Shown: positions 26,946 to 36,025, counted from the first letter of the stretch. The stretch: DNA of 64,000 nucleotides from Desulfurococcaceae archaeon (GCA_038845865.1 JAWBQJ010000005.1:60636-124635); one strand, 5' to 3'. Translations and numbers: made by a program. Notes: a model not told the origin generated them from the sequence alone.

Positions 26946-27562
26946 TGCTCACGAGTGAAGAGCTGAGGCTTGCAATGTCAATTATGCACCGCATGTCGCG
27001 CTACGTAGAAGATGTCATGAAGGAAACCGGTAAGCTATTTACGCTGCACGATTTGAATGAGCGCAAAATGGTATGGGAAGAAGTTGAAAACATCGCCAGT
27101 ATGCTTGAAGAAGCTCGCAGAGATCTCATATATCGCGTTCTCATGTACATAGTAAAGGCACAACCTCTAGGAAGAGATCTCATAACTGCCTACGTACTAA
27201 TTAACATCGCGTACGACCTGTACCGGGTATCTAGGTATTGCAGAGAAATATCAAAAATAGACCAGTTACTAGCGCCTAAGCAGGGCCTTGCAGATCTAGG
27301 GTTATCAGATCTATTCAGTATGGCAGTGGATGCTGTTAAGGCTGCACTCGAAGATCTCGAAAGACAAGAACCCACTAACATGAAGTACGTTAGAGAAATT
27401 GACAGCTTAGTGGACAGCACATACAAGGAGACTTTAAGAAAAACATTAAGTCAGGCGAGCGTTCCAGGCATAAAGACGCTGGGACTACTCGTTGTAAGGC
27501 ACGTGGAGAGAATAGTTGACCACGCCCACTACATAGAGCAGTACCTCGTGGAGTTAAAGTAG
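26942..27562 (+). CDS. phoU: PhoU-like phosphate regulator
   Basis: 206 residues, all helical, with two PhoU half-repeats: YDLYRVSRYCREI near 90-105 and LLVVRHVERIVDHAHYIEQ near 182-200, the metal-binding helices of PhoU proteins. ATG overlaps the pstB stop. PhoU restrains Pst transport when phosphate is ample; archaea lack PhoB/PhoR two-component control in most cases, so it may act directly on the transporter or with another regulator. Last gene of the operon. Confidence 0.88.
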   Translation: MMLTSEELRLAMSIMHRMSRYVEDVMKETGKLFTLHDLNERKMVWEEVENIASMLEEARRDLIYRVLMYIVKAQPLGRDLITAYVLINIAYDLYRVSRYCREISKIDQLLAPKQGLADLGLSDLFSMAVDAVKAALEDLERQEPTNMKYVREIDSLVDSTYKETLRKTLSQASVPGIKTLGLLVVRHVERIVDHAHYIEQYLVELK

Positions 27563-27680
27563 GATAATTGCGATGGCGTCGATACACATTGCGAAGGCCC
27601 GGTAATTCAGAGTAGTGTGCGGATCCCGCCCGGCCTTCATGTCCTGATCCTCCATGACCGACCACGAGGTACTTCTTCGC

Positions 27681-27711
27681 TGTTTTTAGAAGGCTTACTA
27701 GAGGCTTTTTA
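27681..27711 (+). terminator. Oligo-T terminator after phoU
   Basis: Two T5 runs (27681-27685 and 27707-27711) lie about 120-150 bases downstream of phoU, the usual archaeal intrinsic termination signal without need for a hairpin. Confidence 0.4.
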
Positions 27712-27735
27712 GATTGCTAGCTAATTTACTTTATG

Positions 27736-27749
27736 GCCGGGTAACCGGC
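27736..27749 (+). promoter_or_regulatory. GNRA-loop hairpin just upstream of the anion transporter start
   Basis: GCCGG-GTAA-CCGGC forms a 5-bp stem with a GUAA (GNRA) loop, extendable by G-U pairs. It ends directly before the GGGGG that could serve as SD (27751-27755), 13 bases before the GTG. It could influence ribosome access or be the 5-prime end of the transcript. Confidence 0.35.
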
Positions 27750-27762
27750 TGGGGGATACGAA

Positions 27763-29193
27763 GTGGGCACCAAGCTTAGGGCATCAATTGCTTTTGTAAT
27801 GTTGATAGTGGCTCATACTATAGCCTCGCTCCAGCCGCCCGAAGGCTTGACCTCGAAGTCTATGGCTATGCTGGGAATAACGCTACTCGCTCTAGTCTAC
27901 TGGGCTACGGAGTGCGTCCCCATACCCGTAACAGGCCTACTGATAATATCCCTTCAAGTCCTCTACGGTATTTTCCCGCTAGGTAAGGCTGTTTCGTTTA
28001 TTGCCTCTAAAGTAAATATCCTTGTACTGGCGGGCCTAGTAATCTCCGTTGCGCTCACAACGTATAGCTTAGATAAGTTAATAGGATTAAGCATTGCGTC
28101 CCTCATGGGTAACAGAGCAGATATGTTGCTGCTCGGATTAATGCTATCTACAGCGGTACTCTCTATGTGGATCCCCAACACTGCTGCAGCCGCCCTAATG
28201 GCGCCGGTAGCCCTCGGCACGCTCAGGTTACTGAAAAAGGAGAAAGGCGAGAGCAATCTCGGTAAAGTAGCCATGATTGGTATAGCGTATGCGGCCACCG
28301 CTGGCGGTATCGGAACACCCGTCGGCACTCCGCCCGTACCGATAACAATAGAGAACATAGAAGCGACCACTGGCACCAAGATAGGGTTCGCCACCTGGAT
28401 AAGCTGGGGAATACCCATTTCAATAGTGCTAGTACTTTTGGCTTGGAGGATACTCCTACTGCTTTATCCGCCGGAAACGAAGACTATGGCGGTAGGCAGG
28501 GAGCTGATAAGAATAACCCTGGGCGATTATGGAAAGCTAACTTCATCACAAAAACACGCTCTCGGCCTCTTCGGTCTAGCAGCACTACTATGGCTCTTAG
28601 ACCCCATCATATCAACGGTATTCAAAGACAGGTCCTGGGCAGCTGACTGGACTTACTTAGCTTCACTAATCATAATCATACTCTATACTGTACCGGTGGT
28701 TGGCGTTCTAAGCTGGCGCCAGGTAACCGAGAAAGTTGATTGGGGCATTCTCTTCCTAGTCGCCGGTGGACTGGCTATCGGCGAGGGCCTGAGGGAAACG
28801 GGCATAGTGGATGCCCTATCTAGGGTTGCGAGCAGATTCCTAGCCAGTGTACCGGAGTACGTAGCGCTGGTAGTCATAGCGATCATATCCGGGCTTGGCG
28901 TATCCCTGTTTTGCAGCATAACGGCGACGGCCTCTACGATGGTACCGTTATCGCTAGGCATAGCTACGTCGACGGGCATAGACCCGAGACTAGCAGGAAT
29001 ATTCGCCGGTATAGCGTCGTGTTTTGCTTTTCTACTACCGGCGAACAGCCCTCCGAACGCCATCGTGTATTCTCACGGGTACTTCAAGAACTATGAGATG
29101 GTTAAAGCCGGTGCACTACTAATAGTAGCCGGCATTCTCGTGTTACTGCTTTTTGCGCCATTGATAGAGTTCGTGCTCACCATGATATATTAA
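27763..29193 (+). CDS. DASS (SLC13) family anion transporter
   Basis: 476 residues with about eleven helices. The two DASS signature hairpins are present: WIPNTAAAALMAPVA (about 132-146, replacing the common SNT by PNT) and LPANSPPNAIVYSHG (about 425-439). These contact sodium and the anion. Family substrates include dicarboxylates, sulfate, phosphate and arsenite; none can be fixed from sequence. GTG start. It lies downstream of the pst operon on the same strand, but a terminator and a gap of 200 bases separate them. Adjacent phosphate genes make phosphate or an analogue a possibility only. Confidence 0.85.
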   Translation: MGTKLRASIAFVMLIVAHTIASLQPPEGLTSKSMAMLGITLLALVYWATECVPIPVTGLLIISLQVLYGIFPLGKAVSFIASKVNILVLAGLVISVALTTYSLDKLIGLSIASLMGNRADMLLLGLMLSTAVLSMWIPNTAAAALMAPVALGTLRLLKKEKGESNLGKVAMIGIAYAATAGGIGTPVGTPPVPITIENIEATTGTKIGFATWISWGIPISIVLVLLAWRILLLLYPPETKTMAVGRELIRITLGDYGKLTSSQKHALGLFGLAALLWLLDPIISTVFKDRSWAADWTYLASLIIIILYTVPVVGVLSWRQVTEKVDWGILFLVAGGLAIGEGLRETGIVDALSRVASRFLASVPEYVALVVIAIISGLGVSLFCSITATASTMVPLSLGIATSTGIDPRLAGIFAGIASCFAFLLPANSPPNAIVYSHGYFKNYEMVKAGALLIVAGILVLLLFAPLIEFVLTMIY

Positions 29194-29274
29194 ATTGAAA
29201 AGGCGCTTTAGGGTTGGAGAACTAGGATATATTTATATTAGGGAAAAAGACTAACTAGTTTTTAGTTTTAGCGC

Positions 29275-30546
29275 TCAGGCCTTTACCATCAAGTACGCCA
29301 TTACTTTCGCGTCTGCAACCAGGTTCCCTATTATGCAGTACTCATTCGGCGAGTGAGCGGTCTCGTCTACCGTAGACCACACTGCTGCGGGAATGCCTAT
29401 TCTCCTGAAGAACGCAGCTACGGTGCCTCCACCTATTCCTCCGACCTTGGGCTCCAGGCCTCTAAGTGTCTTTAGAGCCTCTACCAGTGACTTGACAATA
29501 GGCGAGTCTACAGGTGTGGGTGGAGCTGCGTCTGCTCTCATCGAGATCTCTAATTCAAGCTGCGGGAATACAGCTTCGCCCACTTTCTTCTCGTATACGG
29601 ATTTAACGGTGTTGAACACGTTATTGACGTCTTTGAGGAAGTCGTCTAGGCCGTATCCCGGTAGCACTCTGCAGTCAAACACTACTTCGTGTTCTCCGGG
29701 TATGATGTTTGGAGATCCGCTTGGGTTCCTGACCATCGTCGGCTCGCACGTTGTCGTGGGCGGATCAAATAGTGGGTCCACTCTTCCATACTTCTCTCTT
29801 ACAAGCCTATCTAGTAGAAGGATGAACTCCGCGGCAACCCTGTGCGGGTTCAGGCCCTTATGGGGCATGCTAGCGTGTGATTGTATTCCTTTAAACCTTA
29901 GCTTAGACCATAGTATGGACTTCTCTGCAACTTCGATGAAACTACCGTCACTTACCCCGGCGTCCGGTACAAGTGCTATGTCGTTTTTACCGAATAGCTC
30001 TGGGTGGTGCTTTATTAGGTAGCCTATGCCGTAGTCTGACCCTGCCTCCTCGTCGCTTACCAGCGCTATCGCGACCGTTCTCTTAGGCTTAATACCCTCT
30101 TCTAGTAGCGCTTTAGCGGCTACTAGGGAGGACACTATTGCCTGCCCGTTGTCTTCGCTCCCCCTTCCATAGATCTTGCCTTCCTTGATGACCGGTTCAA
30201 ACGGCTTTGTAGCTGTCCACGCGCTTAGGTCGCCGGGTGGAACGACGTCGAGGTGCGCTAAAATCCACAGCTTATCGTCCACTTCTCCCTTTATGTAAGC
30301 TATGATGTTAGGTCTAACTCCGTTCTTGGCGCGCGGGTCTTGCGCATTGATTACCTTTACGTCACTAAATCCCCATTGCTTGATTTCATCTAATAGGAAC
30401 ATTGCTTTATCGTACTCGCCTTCTCCGCCGAAGGCGGGGTTTACTGCGGGTCTACGGACGATCTCCATTAGGAGATTAACCGCATAGTCTTTAAGAGAAT
30501 CGACTTTACTTACAACGCGTTTTACGATGTCTTCCGACACGAACAC
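29275..30546 (-). CDS. M20-family metallohydrolase
   Basis: 423 residues, full length with the lid domain. Zinc ligands are visible: His98 and Asp100 of LAHLDVVPPGD, Asp132 in GRGSEDNGQA, the catalytic base pair DEEAG (Glu166, Glu167), and PDAG with Asp near 199; a C-terminal His sits in DETAHSPNEY. It belongs to the ArgE/DapE/CPG2 group, which cleaves amide bonds in acyl amino acids or small peptides. The partner biosynthesis genes of DapE or ArgE are absent, so a dipeptidase or deacylase role in peptide use is more likely. ATG-type start at 30546; GTG cannot be excluded. Confidence 0.88.
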   Translation of the reverse strand: MFVSEDIVKRVVSKVDSLKDYAVNLLMEIVRRPAVNPAFGGEGEYDKAMFLLDEIKQWGFSDVKVINAQDPRAKNGVRPNIIAYIKGEVDDKLWILAHLDVVPPGDLSAWTATKPFEPVIKEGKIYGRGSEDNGQAIVSSLVAAKALLEEGIKPKRTVAIALVSDEEAGSDYGIGYLIKHHPELFGKNDIALVPDAGVSDGSFIEVAEKSILWSKLRFKGIQSHASMPHKGLNPHRVAAEFILLLDRLVREKYGRVDPLFDPPTTTCEPTMVRNPSGSPNIIPGEHEVVFDCRVLPGYGLDDFLKDVNNVFNTVKSVYEKKVGEAVFPQLELEISMRADAAPPTPVDSPIVKSLVEALKTLRGLEPKVGGIGGGTVAAFFRRIGIPAAVWSTVDETAHSPNEYCIIGNLVADAKVMAYLMVKA

Positions 30547-30719
30547 TCACCTAGGCTATAGTAATAGCCCACTAATTTAAAAGCTTTATTCACAGCTTCT
30601 ATTAACGCGGGCACTGCTGCCGTTTACAACCACGTTAACGATGTGTAATGAGCGAGGCATGGATTTATAGGAAAGGAGTTATACTGAACAAACTATGAGT
30701 AGTAAAAAATACGTTAAGG

Positions 30720-31772
30720 CTAGGCAATTCCGAGCTGTTTCTGTAGTTCTGCTAGTTGCGGCTCTACGAACCTTCCATCTTTGAGTATTAAGACATCGTC
30801 AAGCCATACTGAGGAGTTCAATGTTATTCCGTCAGTGTGCGAGGGTGCTGGTATTGGTTCGCCACCGGTTAACATCGGGCCTACGTAACCGAGGCCCCAC
30901 TCCGTTGCACCCCATATTCTCTCCGCTTCAACGATATTGCCCGTTAACTTCGCGCCTGGGTTTACTCCGTAGCATACGTGCGCCAATTTAAACATTTGTG
31001 GGTGGTTGAAGCTCTTTAACCAGCTCTCGAAGACCCTTGCTTCGCTCCCGCCCTCAATTTTTACAACTACTCCCTTCTCGACGTAGAGCTTAACCGGCTC
31101 TCTGAGTGGTTGGTCGAACGGCGGGTTAATGATGCCGTCGAACACTATTACGCCGTTAATGCTCTCGAAGACAGGTGACCAGCCTATTTGCCCGGGAACC
31201 ATGTGCATGCCTGGAACAGACGCGTCTCCTTTCTCGTTTATTATTGGGCGGGTTGGATCATTTATGAATGTTACGTCCGTGCCAGCTGGGTTAGTTATTC
31301 TAACCCGTTTGGCTTTCCTCGTCATTTCAACTAGGAGGTCTTGGAACTTCTGTAGGACGGGTATGTTTACGCGGCCAATAAGTCTAACCATCTGGTCAAC
31401 GCCCATACCGACCATGCACATGTATCTCAGCTTTTTGTTTTCTTTAAAGGCGAGCTCGAATACCGTTGAGTAGAGTAGCCACTGGTAGTTGAACTCGATC
31501 CACACGTCAACTTTGGAGAGAAGGGCGCCTAGACCCTCAACGGGTAGTACGGGGTCCGTCTGCTTCCCAACACCGTAAGGCGAAGCCTGCATCCAGACGG
31601 TAACGACCTTTGCACCGACATCGTGCGCGGCTCCAGCTACAGCCTCTACTACCCTTTCATCAGACATAGTATCGGCGGTTATCACAACAGACTCGCCAGG
31701 TTTTACCTTGAAGATGTCGTTAATTAGTACTTTTGCGGCGTGGTACATCTCCCACTCATAGAACTTAGTCAA
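30720..31772 (-). CDS. M29/NicX-fold metalloprotein with non-peptidase ligand set
   Basis: 350 residues from TTG 31772 (SD GGGTGA; GTG 31781 also possible). The fold is that of M29 aminopeptidases and NicX 2,5-dihydroxypyridine dioxygenase. Numbered from GTG 31781, His268 (AHVCYGVNPGA) replaces the peptidase Glu, Gln198 replaces another, Glu294 (ATEWGLG) replaces the His, while His315 and Asp317 (PSHTDG) remain. His-His-Asp spaced this way resembles the iron site of NicX (His265, His318, Asp320, from memory). Length also fits NicX rather than the longer AmpS. An actual dioxygenase in an anaerobe is doubtful; another metal reaction is possible. Confidence 0.65.
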   Translation of the reverse strand: MTKFYEWEMYHAAKVLINDIFKVKPGESVVITADTMSDERVVEAVAGAAHDVGAKVVTVWMQASPYGVGKQTDPVLPVEGLGALLSKVDVWIEFNYQWLLYSTVFELAFKENKKLRYMCMVGMGVDQMVRLIGRVNIPVLQKFQDLLVEMTRKAKRVRITNPAGTDVTFINDPTRPIINEKGDASVPGMHMVPGQIGWSPVFESINGVIVFDGIINPPFDQPLREPVKLYVEKGVVVKIEGGSEARVFESWLKSFNHPQMFKLAHVCYGVNPGAKLTGNIVEAERIWGATEWGLGYVGPMLTGGEPIPAPSHTDGITLNSSVWLDDVLILKDGRFVEPQLAELQKQLGIA

Positions 31773-31807
31773 GCGGTTCACCCGGGTTTTTACTCTACTA
31801 CCTCAGG

Positions 31808-31816
31808 GTATATAAG
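31808..31816 (-). promoter_or_regulatory. TATA box for the M29/NicX-like gene
   Basis: The minus strand reads CTTATATA, centred near 31812, predicting transcription from about 31786, so only a short leader with GGGTGA precedes TTG 31772. Confidence 0.5.
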
Positions 31817-32150
31817 TATTTCGGTTTGTATCAAGTGCGATACTACCCACGAGTACTTGTCCCTATTTACCACTATATTTTGCATCACTCCAAGCAGGGC
31901 TTATAACAAAGCGCGAAGGGTAGAACTCTACTTCCAATTCTCTACCCCCGTGCGTGGTTGCAATGCCCATAAAGACCGGGGCAACTAAAGTAGCTTAACT
32001 AGTGGATGTGGGCTTTTCTCGCGGTACATGCTTACTGCGCGGAATCGCTGAAAGCTACACCAGTAAACACCACCAATACCTCTAAAAGCATAAATCCCTC
32101 AACAAACAGCCCCATGGGAAGTTACCTCAAGGTTTTAAGCTTATACGAGG
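31817..32150. other. Intergenic region with inverted repeats, possible small RNA
   Basis: No gene is supported in this 330-base stretch. It holds a TATA-like CTTATAAC (31900-31907), an inverted repeat GGGTAGA (31918-31924) / TCTACCC (31941-31947), and CCCCG (about 31945-31949) paired with CGGGG (about 31977-31981). A TATA-like TTTTAAGCTTATAC near 32130-32145 probably drives the gene to the right. Confidence 0.3.
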
Positions 32151-32171
32151 AAAAAGACGTAGGTGTGGGCT

Positions 32172-33008
32172 ATGAGTTCCGTGGAGATCCTCGAGTGGGT
32201 GCTAAAGAGGGTGTCAAAGGGGGAGAAGGTGGCTCTCGTAACTATAGTGGGTAAGGAAGGTAGTGGTCCCCGGGATATCGGCACGATGATGGCGGTTTCC
32301 GCTGACGGGTCCGTTATGGGGACTATAGGTGGCGGCGAGGTGGAGAACATAGTTGTAAAGGAGGCTGTATCGGCGCTGAGGGAGGGTAGGTCTAAGAGGG
32401 TAAAAGTGGCTTTGAGGCCCGAAAACGTCCCCGAGAACGCCATTAAAACTAGGATGATATGTGGTGGTATACTAGAGGCCTTCATAAACGTAATACAGCC
32501 CACACCTAGAGTTATCATAGTGGGTGCGGGGCATGTCGGTAAACCGGTAGCCGATATAGGCAACCTCCTTAAGTACCACGTAATCGTCTTAGACAGAGAC
32601 TCCGAACTCGCAAGCCATGAGAGGTATCCATATGCCGAGAGAATAGTCGGTGATGTAGTAAGCGAGGTGGAGAAGCTTGAACTACGCGAAGCTGACGTTG
32701 TCGTAGTAACGTATGGTGAGCCAGAAGTAGATTACCAGGTGCTCAAGAAGCTCCTGCTCAAGGGCTTTAAGGGACATGTATGGGCTCTCTGCAGTAAGAG
32801 GAGGGCGATCTGGATGATCGAGAGGCTTAAACAGGAAGGTATAAACGTAGACGAGTTCAAAGACAGAATTCACGCGCCTGCAGGGCTTGATATAGGGTCA
32901 GATACGCCAGAGGAGATTGCCGTGAGCATATGGGCTGAGATACTGTGTGAGGCGAGGAAGTGTAGTAAGCCGGTTAGGTCCCTCGGGGTCTTGCACGGAC
33001 CGGCATAG
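32172..33008 (+). CDS. XdhC/CoxI family molybdoenzyme maturation protein
   Basis: 278 residues from ATG 32172 (AGGTG eight bases before; a GTG at 32163 is also in frame). The XdhC_CoxI N-terminal domain is VTIVGKEGSGPRDIG...GTIGGGEVEN, and the C-terminal Rossmann domain begins VIIVGAGHVGKPVADIG. XdhC proteins bind molybdenum cofactor and help insert sulfurated Moco into xanthine-dehydrogenase or CO-dehydrogenase-type hydroxylases. No such hydroxylase subunits occur in the window. It converges on the ViaA/RavA-like pair, as CoxI, CoxE and CoxD genes cluster in bacteria. Confidence 0.88.
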   Translation: MSSVEILEWVLKRVSKGEKVALVTIVGKEGSGPRDIGTMMAVSADGSVMGTIGGGEVENIVVKEAVSALREGRSKRVKVALRPENVPENAIKTRMICGGILEAFINVIQPTPRVIIVGAGHVGKPVADIGNLLKYHVIVLDRDSELASHERYPYAERIVGDVVSEVEKLELREADVVVVTYGEPEVDYQVLKKLLLKGFKGHVWALCSKRRAIWMIERLKQEGINVDEFKDRIHAPAGLDIGSDTPEEIAVSIWAEILCEARKCSKPVRSLGVLHGPA

Positions 33009-33012
33009 ATGC

Positions 33013-34281
33013 CTAGGAGCTTTCAACGGCTTTCACCACCTTTACTATCTCTTCCCTATTCAGCTTCACGACTTTTAAGTACTCTTTTGATAATGCCGCT
33101 AAACTCTTGTTATCGCCCTTCACCATTACCGTTATAAGCGAAGCGCGTGTCCTCTTAAGGCCCTCTTTTATTGGGCGCTCCATTACCCTGTCAATGCCAT
33201 CCGTAATTAACACTATAGAGCTGCCTGCCACTTTTCCCTCGTCGAGGTCGGATAGTGCCGTTACGAGCGCGCGAGTTATGTCCGTTCCACCGGCCCCTTT
33301 GATCCTAGCCACGTACTCGAAGACTCTTACCGCCTCGCTAGACCTCGGGGTTTTGCCAACTCTGACCAAGCCATAAGGCTGGCTATCAAAAAACCTAATG
33401 TAGTACTCACACCTGCTCCTGACGGCCTTTATGTAAAGTGCCAGTGCGACGGCCTTCGCCCACGTTATTTTCTCACCTTCCATGCTACCGCTCTTATCCA
33501 GTAGAACGTATATGGGCCCTGCGGACTCTTCTAGTACCTTATTATACAGCAGTAGCCTGCCCTGCACGAGCTTCGCGTAGAACGCGTCTTCGCCGTATAT
33601 GAGATTTCTAGGGGACATCCTCTCGACATCCGATCCGAGCTCGTACCCCATTTTCCCGCCTTTCTTGAATGGCCTGTACTTTCTAGACGTCACAGTACTC
33701 CAATACTTCAAGCCGGATATTACATCAAGGATTCTCCTCACATCCGCCTCCTTCGCGAGCCTTATAAGCTCCAGGCTGTAGTCCTCTAGCGAGAAGACGC
33801 TAAGAGTGCCGGGCTCGAATCCCTCTAGCGCGAGCCTTACACGTGAAAGTGCCTCGATATCGGATTCCACCTCACCTGTGAGCTCCTTTGCTTCTACCAA
33901 GACCTCGTTAATACTCGTCGTGGCGTCCTGGCGCCTACCGTTAATCCACGAATACCGCTCATGTAGTTTTGCGAGGTATAGTGCCGCAGTAATGGTGCTG
34001 AGCACCTGGTCGAGAATAGTTCTGGCTCTCAACCTCCGTCCTTCACTAGTTTGAATTAGCGCTTGCACTACTGCCCTGCACAGCTGGTTCTGCGCGTCTT
34101 CGTCTATTACCGGTGCCGGTAGGTAAAGCGAGTAGTACACGTCAACGGCGAGGAGGGGGTCTATCCTCGCGTCGCCTCCTAGTAGAAGTAAGCGTGCTAG
34201 CCTCGATACCTTACTACCCCTGTACTTGACGAGCGGGCTCTCGTACTCTATGCCTTTTAGTACTCCCTTCTCCGTTTTCAC
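33013..34281 (-). CDS. ViaA/CoxE-like VWA-domain protein
   Basis: 422 residues. The C-terminal VWA domain has an intact MIDAS: DKSGSM (about 255-260), the GGTDIT threonine motif near 318-323, and LITDGID. The N-terminal 200 residues are helical (as in ViaA, which partners RavA). GTG start overlaps the stop of the RavA-like gene, so the two proteins are translated together. Family knowledge says the VWA protein recruits clients to the ATPase; E. coli ViaA-RavA acts on iron-sulfur/respiratory enzymes and CoxE-CoxD on CO dehydrogenase. Here XdhC convergence favours a molybdoenzyme role. Confidence 0.85.
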   Translation of the reverse strand: MKTEKGVLKGIEYESPLVKYRGSKVSRLARLLLLGGDARIDPLLAVDVYYSLYLPAPVIDEDAQNQLCRAVVQALIQTSEGRRLRARTILDQVLSTITAALYLAKLHERYSWINGRRQDATTSINEVLVEAKELTGEVESDIEALSRVRLALEGFEPGTLSVFSLEDYSLELIRLAKEADVRRILDVISGLKYWSTVTSRKYRPFKKGGKMGYELGSDVERMSPRNLIYGEDAFYAKLVQGRLLLYNKVLEESAGPIYVLLDKSGSMEGEKITWAKAVALALYIKAVRSRCEYYIRFFDSQPYGLVRVGKTPRSSEAVRVFEYVARIKGAGGTDITRALVTALSDLDEGKVAGSSIVLITDGIDRVMERPIKEGLKRTRASLITVMVKGDNKSLAALSKEYLKVVKLNREEIVKVVKAVESS

Positions 34282-35426
34282 ATTAACAGCCTCTTTTTAA
34301 TGTCCTCCACCATGTTGCCGACTTCTACGAGGAGATCTAATGCCCGCTTCTTGACGTACTCGTCTGTAGCGCTCTCCGCTATTCTTCTGATCTTTTCTCG
34401 CGCTCTCTCAAAGCCTCTCAGGTACTCGATAAGCCTCGGATCGAATTCACGTACCCTGGCTATGAAGGCTTTAGCTTCCCTAATGTTTTCCTCTACTTCT
34501 CGAAGCTCGCTGAGAAGCCTTTCACGAGTACCCAGCTCTTCTAGAAGTATTACTTGGACTTTTTCAGCCTCTTCTCGGGTGCCCGCGGCAACGTATTTTA
34601 AAGCAAACAGGTCCTCTTCGGAGGCAACTAGCCTGTTGTTTAGAAAGGCGTGTGCTGCTATCACCTTTAATGCCTTGCCCTTCCTTCTGTCAGTTAAGTG
34701 TACGCCCTGATCCTCTAAAACGGCGTAGAGCTTTACGAGTTGTTGCTTTACTCGGGACACGTCTACTGACAGTATTAGCGAATTTATAGTTTTCAAGTCC
34801 TCTATTGAGAGAACCGGTTGAGGGGCCCTGTAACCTTCTCTTTCGATTTTCCATGAGGCTTCAAGGAGCATTGGCCACTTGTCCTCACTAACCGGCTTCA
34901 CAAAGTGCCTTAGTAAAAACCTATCGTAGAGAGCTTGGTATTCTTGCTCTTCGGGCACGGTGTTACTCGCTGATATTAGTGTCCAGAGGGGGACGGGGAT
35001 CTCGACATATCCGTCATATATTATCCGCTCGTTTATGAGTGTTAAGAGAGCGTTCAATATAGCCGAGCCGGCGTTGAAGATTTCGTCTAAAAACGCTATT
35101 TCGGCATCAGGTAATTTGCCCCGGGTGATCCTAACGTACCTGCCTTCTTTAAGTGCAGCTATGTCCAGCGGACCCAGTAGCTCATCGGGTTCAGTGTACT
35201 TCGTTAAGAGGTACTTGAAGAAACGCGCCCTGAGCAGGTCTGCAGCCCGTCTAGCTATAGCGGACTTCGCGGTACCCGGTTCTCCCACCAGGATGGCATG
35301 TTCGGAGGTTACGAGGGCAAACGTTATTACGAGCGCCTCCTCTTCCCTACCAACAAAAGGCTTCTCTAGCTCCTTCTTAAACCTATTGACAGCGCTAACC
35401 AGTTCCTGTAAGTTCCCGTTGCTCAA
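34278..35426 (-). CDS. RavA/CoxD-like MoxR AAA+ ATPase
   Basis: 382 residues. Walker A GEPGTAKS (about 38-45), then RRAADLLRARFFKYLLTKYTEPDELLGPL, Walker B EIAFLDEIFNAGSAILNALL, sensor 1 SASNTVPE and LYDRFLLR. The FLDEI-AG-AILN sequence and the TxP-E-GPL motif are diagnostic of the RavA subgroup rather than classical MoxR. The last 100 residues form a coiled coil (LREVEENIREAKAFIARV). First gene of a two-gene operon with the VWA gene. ATG-type start at 35426. Confidence 0.88.
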   Translation of the reverse strand: MSNGNLQELVSAVNRFKKELEKPFVGREEEALVITFALVTSEHAILVGEPGTAKSAIARRAADLLRARFFKYLLTKYTEPDELLGPLDIAALKEGRYVRITRGKLPDAEIAFLDEIFNAGSAILNALLTLINERIIYDGYVEIPVPLWTLISASNTVPEEQEYQALYDRFLLRHFVKPVSEDKWPMLLEASWKIEREGYRAPQPVLSIEDLKTINSLILSVDVSRVKQQLVKLYAVLEDQGVHLTDRRKGKALKVIAAHAFLNNRLVASEEDLFALKYVAAGTREEAEKVQVILLEELGTRERLLSELREVEENIREAKAFIARVREFDPRLIEYLRGFERAREKIRRIAESATDEYVKKRALDLLVEVGNMVEDIKKRLLM

Positions 35427-35539
35427 GCAAACACCTCAGCGAGGTAACTCTTCTTCATGAGGGACTTCTGCTGAAACCGAGTGTCATCACTATGAAGTTT
35501 TATCTCAGCAAGTACCTAATATTTGATACCTAGTGAAAG

Positions 35540-36025
35540 GTGAGCACACGGGTGGATTGGAACTGCTACGTGCTGGTGCTCGAAGTAATGTGTGATATCG
35601 AGGCTAAGCTAGCACGTAGTAGCGTCATACTCAAGCCCGGAGTATACCTGTACATAGGGTCGTCGCGGGGGCCTGGCGGGGCGCTGGCTAGGATAATCAG
35701 GCACGTTTCCAGTAGCAAGAAGGCGTGGTGGCACGTCGACAGCTTAACTCTCAGTCCATGCTGTGCTCTAAAGGGCTTTTACCTACTCAATTCCGCGTGC
35801 AAGGACTGCGAACTAGAAGTATCACAGCGGCTTGCAAGGCTCTTCAGCTACGTGCCGGGATTCGGCTCAGCCGACAAGCCGCAAAGCCCCTCGCACCTAT
35901 TCATATGCTCGGAGGACTACGAGAACTGTACGTGCAAAGTGTACAGTATTTTAGAGCGCATAGAGTGCGTAGTGGACGTTATATACGTAGATGCTGGGGG
36001 CGACAATTTAAGGATAATTAAGTAG
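35540..36025 (+). CDS. DUF123 (GIY-YIG-like) protein
   Basis: 161 residues, GTG start. The signature GVYLYIGSSRGPGG (residues about 33-46) and RIIRHVSSSKKAWWHVDSL (about 49-67) define DUF123/COG1833, a Uri-type GIY-YIG-related family common in archaea. A catalytic glutamate typical of active GIY-YIG nucleases is not obvious. Cysteines (CCALKG, CKDCEL, CTCK) may bind metal. Some members are nuclease-like proteins, sometimes fused to endonuclease III; the biological role is unproven. Lies between the RavA operon (divergent) and an unknown small gene. Confidence 0.82.
   Translation: MSTRVDWNCYVLVLEVMCDIEAKLARSSVILKPGVYLYIGSSRGPGGALARIIRHVSSSKKAWWHVDSLTLSPCCALKGFYLLNSACKDCELEVSQRLARLFSYVPGFGSADKPQSPSHLFICSEDYENCTCKVYSILERIECVVDVIYVDAGGDNLRIIK

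Noticed and set aside
29393..30022. Plus-strand frame of 209 codons inside the M20 gene region
   Set aside because: Antisense to a gene with intact catalytic residues; no promoter or SD.
32006..32254. Plus-strand 82-codon frame before XdhC
   Set aside because: Half of it overlaps the XdhC coding region in another frame and no SD precedes it.
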